A DNA stretch of 64,000 nt from NCBI GenBank assembly GCA_029243485.1, contig JAQWRY010000020.1, forward strand, positions 1 through 64,000, written 5' to 3'. Source of the stretch: Candidatus Binatia bacterium. GTDB lineage: Bacteria; Desulfobacterota; Binatia; UBA12015. A program made the position numbers and the translations under genes. Every line of letters begins with the position of its first letter. The stretch's first letter is position 1. This document shows, in pieces, positions 49,446 to 57,153 of this stretch. The notes below the pieces were generated by a model. That model saw only the letters and a list, made by a program, of their open reading frames with translations, did not search any database and was not told the DNA's origin.

Positions 49446-50519
49446 CTACCAGCCTGCGAGCCGGGCGGCCCGCTCCCGGTGTACGTCCGGTCCGCCGAAG
49501 AGCGCGCGGTCGGCCATGATTCGCTTGTACCAGAGGTGCACGAAGCACTCCCAGGTAAACGCGATCCCGCCGTGCAGCTCGATGGATTCTCTTGCGACAT
49601 CGGTCGCCCGGTCCACGACGTGGGCCTTCCCGATCGCGGCCGCGCGTTCGGATTCGTCGGGCAGGTGGTCGAAGGCGTGGGCCGCGTACCAGTAGAGCGC
49701 CCGTGCTGGCTCTAGCGCCGTAAGCAGGTCGGCGAGTTGGTGCTTGATCCCCTGGAACTGCGCGAGCGGCGTGTCGAACTGCTCGCGCGTCGACACGTAC
49801 TCGACGGTCTCGCGCAGCAGGCGGGTCGCACAGCCGAAGGCATCGGCGGCGAGGAGGACGAGGGCGGCGTCGCGGACGCGTCCTCCGGCCTCGATGGCCA
49901 GGGGCTGCGCGGGGGTGTCTTTCAGTGAAATGTTCTCGAGGCGACGCGTTCGGTCGACGCCGTCGAAGGGCTCGGTGCGTGCGCCGGCTGCTCCCGCCTC
50001 GACCAGGGCAAGGCCGCCGCCGGCCGTCCCGATGATCCAGACGTCGGCGCTCGAAGGCGAGGGGACCAGCATCTTGGTACCCGTCAACCGTCCGCTCTCG
50101 AGCCGCATCTGCCAGTCGTCGGGCTGCCACCGAAGGCCATCTTCTGCCGCGGCGAACGTCGCCGTCGCTGCGCCTGTCGCGAGCTGGGGGAGCCATGCGT
50201 GCTTCTGTTCCGGCGTTCCCGCGATGGCGAGAGCGAGGCAGGCGAGAGTGTGGCCGAGAAAGGGCCCTGGGATGGCGCCCTCCGCTAGGGCTTCGAAGGC
50301 GAGCGCGGCATCGATGAGCTCGAGCTGCAGACCGCCGTACTCCTCCGGCACGAGCAGGCCGTGCAGGCCCAACCCACCGAGTGCGTTCCAGACCTCGGGG
50401 GCCGCGCCGACGTCGTCGTCGAAGATCCGTCGGACCTGCTCCGGGCTGCACTCCCGAGCGGCGTAGCTGCGGACCGTCTCTTGGAGGAGCGCCTGCTCTT
50501 CGGATGGGGCGAAGTTCAT
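49446..50519 (-). CDS. Acyl-CoA dehydrogenase, FadE-like
   Basis: A 357-residue ACAD-fold protein resembling the less conserved subunit type in alpha2beta2 steroid ACADs. FAPSEEQALLQETVRSYAARE starts the helical domain and TREQFDTPLAQFQGIKHQLAD plus ELHGGIAFTWECFVHLWYKR mark the C-terminal domain. The middle is divergent, and the usual GxDWVLNG-like strand is absent (WQPDDWQMRLESGRLTGTK). The ATG overlaps the ligase stop as ATGA. It may pair with the ACAD at 53677-54876 as a heteromer. Confidence 0.87.
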   Translation of the reverse strand: MNFAPSEEQALLQETVRSYAARECSPEQVRRIFDDDVGAAPEVWNALGGLGLHGLLVPEEYGGLQLELIDAALAFEALAEGAIPGPFLGHTLACLALAIAGTPEQKHAWLPQLATGAATATFAAAEDGLRWQPDDWQMRLESGRLTGTKMLVPSPSSADVWIIGTAGGGLALVEAGAAGARTEPFDGVDRTRRLENISLKDTPAQPLAIEAGGRVRDAALVLLAADAFGCATRLLRETVEYVSTREQFDTPLAQFQGIKHQLADLLTALEPARALYWYAAHAFDHLPDESERAAAIGKAHVVDRATDVARESIELHGGIAFTWECFVHLWYKRIMADRALFGGPDVHRERAARLAGW

Positions 50520-52198
50520 GCGGGACCTCCGTGGCTGTCGGCCTGGCGGCTCACGGCGTGCTCGATCGCCGCGATGTCTGTCTGGGCGAGGCGTCGATAC
50601 GTGTCGCCGTCGCGGACCCACACCGGGTCATCGCAGTGCCATCGCTCGTCGCGCAGAACTCGCTTCAAGATCTTGTGGGTTTGTGTTGTGGGGAGCGAAG
50701 CAGCGACTCGCACGTACTGCGGCGCCCACTTCGTGCCGAGGTCGGCTTGCTCTGCCAGGAACGAGCAGAACTCGGTTCCGTCGAACGAGGTGTCGGGGGA
50801 GAGCGCGACGGCCGCCATGACGGCGTCGCCTGCGTGCACGTCCGGGACCGCGTAGACGGAGGCGAGTTCGATGCAGCCGTGGCGCGTCAGAATGCGCTCG
50901 ATCGGAGCCGCTGCGATGTTCTCGCCGTCCACCCGCATCCAGTCGTACCCGCGGCCCGCAAAGTACAGGAACCCATCGTCGTCGCGGTAGGCGAGATCGC
51001 CGCTCCAGTAGATGCCGTCGCGCACGCGTTCGCTGTTCGCCTCGTCGTTCTTCCAATAGCCTTCGAACCCCCCGGCGGTCTGGCGGTTGGCCAGTTCCCC
51101 AATCGCCTCCTCGGGGTTCGCCAGTTTCCCTCTCCCGTCGAAACGGGCGGGCGCACACTCCCGCCCGGTCCCCGGGTTCAGGACCACGGTTCCGGGTTGG
51201 CCCGCACCCAGGGCACCCGCAGGAGTGTCGGGGGATCGTACGATCGTGATGCCGCCCTCCGTCGAGCCGTACGAGTCCGTGACGTGGCATCCGAAACGCT
51301 GGGCGAAGCGCTGGACGTCGTGGAGCGTGCCCTCGTTCCCGTAGGCCAGGCGGAGTGGGTTCTCCGTGTCGTCGGGCTGCTCGGGCGTTGCGAGGATGTA
51401 GTTGAGCGGTTTGCCGACGTAGTTGAAGATCGTCGCGCCGAACCGGCGCACGTCCGGCAGAAAGCCCGAAGCGGAGAACCGCTGGCGGAGCGCGAGGGTC
51501 GCGCCGCCGGTCACGGATGCGACCCATGCGTTCTGTGCGTTCGAGTGGAACATGGGCATTGTCTGATAGATGACGTCGGACGCAGTGACGCTGCGCCGTG
51601 ATACGAGTCCCGCCGCGCTCCCGCAGAGCCGACGCTGCGAACAGATCGAGGCCTTGGGGTCGCCGGTCGTGCCGGACGTGAAGATCAGCAGGTACGGCGC
51701 GGTGCCGTCGATCTCGTTCGCCGCGACGTCGGCAGGGGCCGTGTTCGCCAGACGCTCCTTCCACCGTTTCGAGTCGATATCGAACGAGCGTTCTTGTGGA
51801 ACGCTGATGTCGAGCCCGCGGAGAAGGGTGGCTTGCTCAGCGTCGGTGATGAGAATGCCGCAATCCGTGTGGCGAATGTCGCGGTCGAGCTCGGGGCCGC
51901 GCCGGGTGGGATTGATGCCGACGACCACGGCTCCCGCCAGCGCAGCACCGCCCAGCAGGAACACGTACTCGGGCACGTTCTGCAGCAGGACGCCGACATG
52001 AAACGGTCCGTCCGGGCGGAGGTCCTGCAGCAGGCGCGCGCGCACCAGGCACTCGCGCACCACCTCACGGTAGGTCCAGGCCCGGTCTTCGAACCGAAGA
52101 CCGGTATGGTCGTCCTCGCGGCGGTCTAGAAGCAGCGAGGCGATGGTGGCGGACTGCGTGGTCACGCTCGCGTCGATCTCAGCCGGCGCCCGAGCCAC
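50516..52198 (-). CDS. Acyl-CoA ligase, FadD17-like
   Basis: A 560-residue AMP-forming ligase. LLIFTSGTTGDPKASICSQRR is the P-loop, SYGSTEGGI the A5 motif, YWSGDLAYRDDDGFLYFAGR the hinge, and TQTHKILKRVL holds the C-terminal lysine. The unusual P-loop ending and VGINPTRRG resemble FadD17 and very-long-chain or bile-acid-type ligases. The proposed GTG start at 52198 lies 20 bases inside the HpaB-like gene; a second GTG at 52165 would remove the overlap. Activates a carboxylate for the ACADs around it. Confidence 0.9.
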   Translation of the reverse strand: MARAPAEIDASVTTQSATIASLLLDRREDDHTGLRFEDRAWTYREVVRECLVRARLLQDLRPDGPFHVGVLLQNVPEYVFLLGGAALAGAVVVGINPTRRGPELDRDIRHTDCGILITDAEQATLLRGLDISVPQERSFDIDSKRWKERLANTAPADVAANEIDGTAPYLLIFTSGTTGDPKASICSQRRLCGSAAGLVSRRSVTASDVIYQTMPMFHSNAQNAWVASVTGGATLALRQRFSASGFLPDVRRFGATIFNYVGKPLNYILATPEQPDDTENPLRLAYGNEGTLHDVQRFAQRFGCHVTDSYGSTEGGITIVRSPDTPAGALGAGQPGTVVLNPGTGRECAPARFDGRGKLANPEEAIGELANRQTAGGFEGYWKNDEANSERVRDGIYWSGDLAYRDDDGFLYFAGRGYDWMRVDGENIAAAPIERILTRHGCIELASVYAVPDVHAGDAVMAAVALSPDTSFDGTEFCSFLAEQADLGTKWAPQYVRVAASLPTTQTHKILKRVLRDERWHCDDPVWVRDGDTYRRLAQTDIAAIEHAVSRQADSHGGPA

Positions 52199-53624
52199 GC
52201 TTGAGCACCGGCGGGGCCTCCGGCTGCTTCTTCCTTTTCTTCACGGGCTCCCGCACTTCGAGGTTGCCGGCCTTGCGTGCCAGGGCCTTGGCCTTCTCCA
52301 TCGGGTAGTGGTTGGTCGCGACCATCTTCTGCGCGAAGAGCCCGCCGCCCGACAGCATCGTGGTGACCTGCCACCAACCTCCGAACGTGTCGGCGGTGAT
52401 GTCTCGGATGGCGTGGAAGAGGCGGGTGCGATACTCGCCGTCGATCCCGTCCATCGTGCGCATGTACTTCTCGACGTAGGGACGCGTCTCGGGATTGTCG
52501 AGATCGCCGGGCATCGGCGCGGTGACGATCGATCCGCCGCCGATGTCGTGAATATGGCGGATCATTTTGCTGAACTCGGCGGCACCGTGGTACTTCGCGG
52601 CGTTCGTGTAGAGTTCGCTCGGGCTGACCCAGCCCTCGGGGGTGGTGGAGACGTTGGTGATGGCCGCTTCGAGTCCCGCGCGTACGAGCGTGGCGTAGAT
52701 CACCATCTCCTGGATCTTGTCTCGAATGTGCGCGACGCGATCGAGGCCGTTCGCTTCGGCGAGGAGCTTGGCAAGGCCGACGAGGAGGTCGGCGTTCTTC
52801 GCCATGTGCGCGGCCCCGCCGACGCGCTGCCAGAGGCCGAGGGCGTGCGCGAACGTGGCCGAGAACTCGACCTCTCCGCAGAGGAAGATGCGCTCGTTGG
52901 GCACGAAGACGTGATCGAACACGACGAAGCCCTCTGGCTGCTCCCGAGTCTGGCTGTAGGGGTGGTACCTGGGGTCTCCCGATGAGGCCACGGTGGTGTT
53001 CATGATGGTGATGCCCTTGGCATCGATTGGCACTCCGCAGGCGATCGCCCAGGGCTCCTCGCCCGGCTTCATCCGCTTGGTGGGCATCACGACCATCTCG
53101 TGTGTGATCGCGGCACCCGAGATGTGGAGTTTCGCGCCGTTCAGCACCACGCCGTCGGAACGCTCCTCGACGACGCGCAAGTAAACGTCGGGGTCATCCT
53201 GTTGCGCTGGGGGCAGATTGCGGTGGCCCTTGGCATCGGAGATGGTTTGGACGCACCGGATGTCTTCGGCTTGGCAGTACTCGACGTATCGCTCGATGCG
53301 CTCGGCGTAGTGCGGATGCTTCTCGCGCATGCGACTCGCCGCGGTGCGCAGCGCGTTGAAGCTCTCGAGCGTGGTGATCAGTGAGACGTCCCACTGGATC
53401 ATCAGCTCCAGCCGGTTCCGCAGGTCGTCGCTCGACCGAGGCGGCTCGTACGCGGGGGCCGTCGCATCCGGGCCGAGTGCGTGTTGCTGGTCGTAGCCTG
53501 CGGCGATGATGTCGACGGAGCGCTTCATCCGCGGATGGGTCGTGACGTCGTCGACGCGCTCGCCGTCGAAGAAGATCCGGCGGTCGTCGCGGATCGAGGC
53601 GCGGTAGTCGTCTCCTGTTTTCAT
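52179..53624 (-). CDS. 4-hydroxyphenylacetate 3-hydroxylase (HpaB) family protein
   Basis: A 481-residue protein of the ACAD-like HpaB family, which includes reduced-flavin monooxygenases and 4-hydroxybutanoyl-CoA dehydratase. MKTGDDYRASIRDDRRIFFDGERVDD is the standard start; HRNLPPAQQDDPDVYLRVVEERSDGVVLNGAK and FVVFDHVFVPNERIFL are typical. The dehydratase holds an iron-sulfur cluster using three Cys and one His; I do not see a matching Cys-x3-Cys pair here, which favours a flavin monooxygenase, but this needs an alignment. The Lys/Arg-rich tail (EPVKKRKKQPEAPP) is odd. ATG at 53624 follows GAGG. Confidence 0.82.
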   Translation of the reverse strand: MKTGDDYRASIRDDRRIFFDGERVDDVTTHPRMKRSVDIIAAGYDQQHALGPDATAPAYEPPRSSDDLRNRLELMIQWDVSLITTLESFNALRTAASRMREKHPHYAERIERYVEYCQAEDIRCVQTISDAKGHRNLPPAQQDDPDVYLRVVEERSDGVVLNGAKLHISGAAITHEMVVMPTKRMKPGEEPWAIACGVPIDAKGITIMNTTVASSGDPRYHPYSQTREQPEGFVVFDHVFVPNERIFLCGEVEFSATFAHALGLWQRVGGAAHMAKNADLLVGLAKLLAEANGLDRVAHIRDKIQEMVIYATLVRAGLEAAITNVSTTPEGWVSPSELYTNAAKYHGAAEFSKMIRHIHDIGGGSIVTAPMPGDLDNPETRPYVEKYMRTMDGIDGEYRTRLFHAIRDITADTFGGWWQVTTMLSGGGLFAQKMVATNHYPMEKAKALARKAGNLEVREPVKKRKKQPEAPPVLKRGSGAG

Positions 53625-53676
53625 GTGAACCTCATTCTTCGAATCGCTCGGGTGGATGGCTTTGGCGCCGTGGCGA

Positions 53677-54876
53677 TCAGGGCTTGCGGCTGCCGCGAAT
53701 GTCGCGCGGTAGGCCGAGTGCACGCTCGCCGATGACGTTTCTCTGAATGTTGGGTGCCCCGCCACCGAGCGCGGAGCCGTGTGAGAAAAGGTATTTCGCA
53801 GACCATCCTCCGGGCCGGTCGGCTCCGCCGAACAGGGCGAACTGGGGGTCCGGTGTTCGGAGGCTCTCGTCGGCTCCGAGCAGGTCGTAGGCGAGCCGAA
53901 CGATCTTCTTGCCGATCTCGGTCGTGTGCAGCTTGCTCACCAGCATCGGCACTTCGACGCTTTGTTCGTCGTTCGTGTTGGCCGCGGAGAGGATCCGGTA
54001 GCGCGTGTACTTCTGCGACAGGAGATACCCCTCGATGTCGAGGAGCCGTTGCCGCACGTCGGCACTCTCGATCGCCGGTCGTCCGCCGCGGTCGACGCGA
54101 CGCGCGAGTTCCAGCAGGTCTTGGAACTGCTGCAGGGCCTTCCGGGGGTTGCCGATCAGCGCCCGCTCGTGCGCGAGCGTCGTGCGGCTGATGCCCCATC
54201 CTGCTCCCCGTTCGCCCACGGTGTACCGCACGTGCGTGCGCGCTTCGTCGAGGAAGACCTGATTGAACTCGTCGCCGCCGGTGATCTGCTTCAGCGGGCG
54301 GACCTCGACGCCCGGTTGGTCCATCGGGATCAGCAGGTACGAAATGCCGCGGTGCCGCGGCTGGTCCGGCTCGGTGCGGATCAGGGCGAACATCCAGTCG
54401 GCGATGTGGGCGCTGCTCGTCCAGATCTTCTGTCCGGTGATGACCCATTCGTCCCCGTCGAGTTCGGCGCGACTGGTGAGGGACGCGAGATCGCTGCCGG
54501 CACCGGGCTCGCTGTACCCCTGGCACCACGTGATGTCCCCGGAGAGCGTGGCCGCGATGAATTCGCGGCGCTGTTCGTCGGTGCCGTGGTGGAGCAGGGT
54601 GGGCGCGAGCATGTCGGGGCCTTCGCCGACGAGGCCGAGGGGCGCGCCTGCGGCAGCGAACTCGGTTTGGATCACGTCCTCGGCGACCGGATCCGGCTCG
54701 CGGCCGGCGCCACCGAACTCGCGGGGGATGCTGCGGTAGACGTAGCCGCGGTCGACGGCGGCGGCCCGGAACGCCGTCGTCTTCTCGGGACTCGACCCCT
54801 CTCGCCACTGCTCCCGCAGGAACGCGCGCACGGAGTCCCGAAGTTCGAGGTGTGTCGCGTCGAGCCGCAGATCCAT
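53677..54876 (-). CDS. Acyl-CoA dehydrogenase, FadE-like
   Basis: A 399-residue ACAD. LRDSVRAFLREQW opens the helical domain; WCQGYSEPGAGSDLASL and WVITGQKIWTSSAHIADW are the flavin-binding signatures; NIQRNVIGERALGLPRD ends it. This is the well-conserved subunit type and probably partners the divergent ACAD at 49446-50519, like paired FadE subunits of steroid degradation. The ATG at 54876 has GAGGA upstream, 7 bp after the thioesterase stop. Confidence 0.9.
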   Translation of the reverse strand: MDLRLDATHLELRDSVRAFLREQWREGSSPEKTTAFRAAAVDRGYVYRSIPREFGGAGREPDPVAEDVIQTEFAAAGAPLGLVGEGPDMLAPTLLHHGTDEQRREFIAATLSGDITWCQGYSEPGAGSDLASLTSRAELDGDEWVITGQKIWTSSAHIADWMFALIRTEPDQPRHRGISYLLIPMDQPGVEVRPLKQITGGDEFNQVFLDEARTHVRYTVGERGAGWGISRTTLAHERALIGNPRKALQQFQDLLELARRVDRGGRPAIESADVRQRLLDIEGYLLSQKYTRYRILSAANTNDEQSVEVPMLVSKLHTTEIGKKIVRLAYDLLGADESLRTPDPQFALFGGADRPGGWSAKYLFSHGSALGGGAPNIQRNVIGERALGLPRDIRGSRKP

Positions 54877-54883
54877 TTCGTCC

Positions 54884-55681
54884 TCAGGCTTGCCGTTCGA
54901 CGAACATCGATGCCTGACCGCGACCGACGACGCCCTGGAAATCGAGGATTCGGGAATACGATTGGCCCGTGCCGTCGTTGGACAGCCTAGCACTTGCCTC
55001 GACCGCGACCCATTCACCGATGGGCTCGCGCTCGAGATGCACCGACAGGTCGGGGTTGATGTAGCGCCAGTGCTGCCAGTCGAGGCCACTTGCGGTGCCG
55101 CTCGTGAAATCGCCCGCGACCGCGGCCCGAACGAGAGGTGTGACGGCCTCGCCTTCGACCAGCGAACAGCGGAGGCGGAGCCACACCAGGACAGGACTGC
55201 TGTTCGATCTCTGGGGCGCACGAGCGTAGTCGATCGCGCGGATGAAGCCCGGCACTTCGCTCATCCGTTCCGCTGGGATGCCGTGGCTCGGATCGGGACG
55301 GGACTCGGTGGGCTCGGCCTCGGCCGCGACCGCCGACGTGATGCCGGGCTCGACGCGTATCCGCTGCACCGAAGCGTGTACGAGTTGACGATCGCCGTCG
55401 GTGAGCGACACGTGGAGCAACTGTACGCGCCGTCCTTCCCTCTGAACCTGCGTCGTGACGGAGAGGGGGCGCAGGGGAACGGGGTGGAGGAGGTCGAGCG
55501 TCAGCCGGGCGACTCGCATGGGTACCGGGGACGGTTCTGCGCCGGCGACATGGGCGATCAGCCCGGCGACCGCACCCCCGTGCGCGTGATCCGGACTCCA
55601 AGGGCCCTGGGCCAGGAGCGTCGGTTCGAAGCGGCCTCCGCTCCGCCGAAAGATGGCGTCGTCTGCGGGCACCGAGGTCAC
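54884..55681 (-). CDS. Thioesterase-superfamily (TesB-like double hotdog) protein
   Basis: A 265-residue protein with the double hotdog pattern of acyl-CoA thioesterases: QGPWSPDHAHGGAVAGLIAH at the start of the first hotdog and YINPDLSVHLEREPIGEWVAVEA with SNDGTGQSYSRILD in the second. It hydrolyses an acyl-CoA, perhaps to free CoA when intermediates build up. The GTG start lies 7 bases after the predicted -10, so the mRNA appears leaderless. First gene of the operon that runs through ACAD, HpaB-like, ligase, ACAD and MFS genes. Confidence 0.85.
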   Translation of the reverse strand: MTSVPADDAIFRRSGGRFEPTLLAQGPWSPDHAHGGAVAGLIAHVAGAEPSPVPMRVARLTLDLLHPVPLRPLSVTTQVQREGRRVQLLHVSLTDGDRQLVHASVQRIRVEPGITSAVAAEAEPTESRPDPSHGIPAERMSEVPGFIRAIDYARAPQRSNSSPVLVWLRLRCSLVEGEAVTPLVRAAVAGDFTSGTASGLDWQHWRYINPDLSVHLEREPIGEWVAVEASARLSNDGTGQSYSRILDFQGVVGRGQASMFVERQA

Positions 55682-55712
55682 GCTTCCAGCGCTATCAGAT
55701 TGAAGTCAATAA

Positions 55713-55749
55713 GACAAGTGTCTTGACGATTCAAGTCAAGACACTTGAC
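55713..55749. promoter_or_regulatory. Two operator copies between thioesterase and Rieske oxygenase 2
   Basis: GACAAGTGTCTTGAC (55713, one mismatch) and GTCAAGACACTTGAC (55735, perfect) start exactly 22 bp apart. The minus-strand promoter is TTGTCT, 17 bp, TAGCGC, ending 7 bases before the thioesterase GTG. The plus-strand promoter is TTGACG, 17 bp, TAGGAC, ending 6 bases before the Rieske ATG. Both transcripts should begin at or next to the start codon. Confidence 0.75.
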
Positions 55750-55779
55750 GAAATGGCAGAAACGGCATAGGACGCGGTC

Positions 55780-57153
55780 ATGAAAGACACCTCGGCGCGG
55801 GCCCCCGAGCGTTGGCGTATTCGGGACGGAGTCGTCCCCAAGGGACGCTACATCGATCCGGAATTCCTTGCCCTTGAGTACGAGAGGCTCTTCCCTCGCG
55901 TCTGGCAGATGGCGTGCCGACTCGAGGAGATTCCGAATGCCGGAGACTTTTACGAGTACGAGATTGGCGCCGAGTCCATTCTCGTCGTGAATCGCGGCTC
56001 GGGGCAGCTGAAGGCGTACTTCAATTCGTGCCCGCATCGGGGAACACGCCTGGCGCGTGGTGAGGGCCAGCTCGAGGAGTTCACTTGCCCGTTTCACGCG
56101 TGGCGCTTCGATCTCGACGGTCGTTGTACCTACGTACACGATGTCGCCGACTTTGGGCCGGAGTTCCGGCTGGAGACCGTGGGCCTCGCCGAGTGCCGCG
56201 TCGACACGTGGGGTGGTTGGGCGTTCGTGCACATGGATCCGGAGGCCGAGTCGCTTGCGGACTGGCTCGCGCCGCTCCCGGATGCGCTCGGACCGTTCGC
56301 GCTCGAGCGCATGCGCTTTCGCTGGCACAAGACGGCGGTGATGCCGGCGAACTGGAAGAGCGTGATCGACGCGTTCATCGAGGGGTACCACACGGGCGGC
56401 CGGCATCCGCAGATGATCCGGGCGGCTCGGATGGACCACGGGCCGGCCACGGTCGAGGAGCTGGCAGGGTCGCCTTATACGCCCAGCGAGTCCGTCGGCC
56501 GCCACTCCCACTTTACCTACGGGGCGCGTCCCGCCTCGGATGATCGCCCGATGCCGCGCGCCGTAGACGCGAACGATCGCAAGCGCGTGCTTCTCTTGAC
56601 CGAGTACAACGCCTCCCATCTGCGCGCCCTCGCCAGCGAGAGCGACGTGCGTGCGGCTCGCCGGTTGCAGGACGTGGAGCTCCCCGAGGGCCAGACGGCC
56701 TTCGAGGTCTTCGCGCGGCTGCGACGTGAAGAGGCTGAGGCCGACGGGATTTCGTGGCCGACGATCAGCGCAGAGCAATTCGTAGCCGGGCAGGGGAACT
56801 GGCACCTGTTTCCTACGATGGTGCTCCTGGTCGAGCCCGGCGGCGCGCTAGGTTACCGGGTTCGTCCAAACGGCAAGGACCCGAATTCGAGCGTCTTCGA
56901 GGCGTGGTCGATGGAGCTGTGTCCGGACGATGCTGCGCCGCCCTGTTCGCACGAGCGGTTCGAGCATTGGCAGGATCACGACGATTGGGGTCTCCTCTTG
57001 CCGCAGGACTTTGAGAACTTTCCGGACGTGACCGCGGGAATGCACTCGAGGGCGTTTCGCGGCCTTCGCCTCAATCCGAAACAGGAGTCCGGCATCCTGA
57101 ATGCACACGTCGCCGCGGATGAATTTGTCTTCGGTGACGGGGAGAAGTCATGA
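55780..57153 (+). CDS. Rieske non-haem iron oxygenase, ring-hydroxylating alpha-subunit type
   Basis: A 457-residue terminal oxygenase. Cluster ligands are Cys84, His86, Cys103 and His106 (CPHRGTRLARGEG, CPFHAWRF). The iron facial triad is His204, His209 and Asp410 (EGYHTGGRHP, LPQDFEN). It has the length and layout of alpha subunits of ring-hydroxylating dioxygenases or of the single-subunit demethylase group; no beta subunit or reductase lies nearby. The ATG appears to be at or next to the transcription start. Its stop overlaps the E1 gene as ATGA. Confidence 0.9.
   Translation: MKDTSARAPERWRIRDGVVPKGRYIDPEFLALEYERLFPRVWQMACRLEEIPNAGDFYEYEIGAESILVVNRGSGQLKAYFNSCPHRGTRLARGEGQLEEFTCPFHAWRFDLDGRCTYVHDVADFGPEFRLETVGLAECRVDTWGGWAFVHMDPEAESLADWLAPLPDALGPFALERMRFRWHKTAVMPANWKSVIDAFIEGYHTGGRHPQMIRAARMDHGPATVEELAGSPYTPSESVGRHSHFTYGARPASDDRPMPRAVDANDRKRVLLLTEYNASHLRALASESDVRAARRLQDVELPEGQTAFEVFARLRREEAEADGISWPTISAEQFVAGQGNWHLFPTMVLLVEPGGALGYRVRPNGKDPNSSVFEAWSMELCPDDAAPPCSHERFEHWQDHDDWGLLLPQDFENFPDVTAGMHSRAFRGLRLNPKQESGILNAHVAADEFVFGDGEKS

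Noticed and set aside
52143-52985. Plus-strand frame of 280 codons opposite the HpaB-like gene
   Set aside because: Antisense shadow; no ribosome site or recognisable domain.
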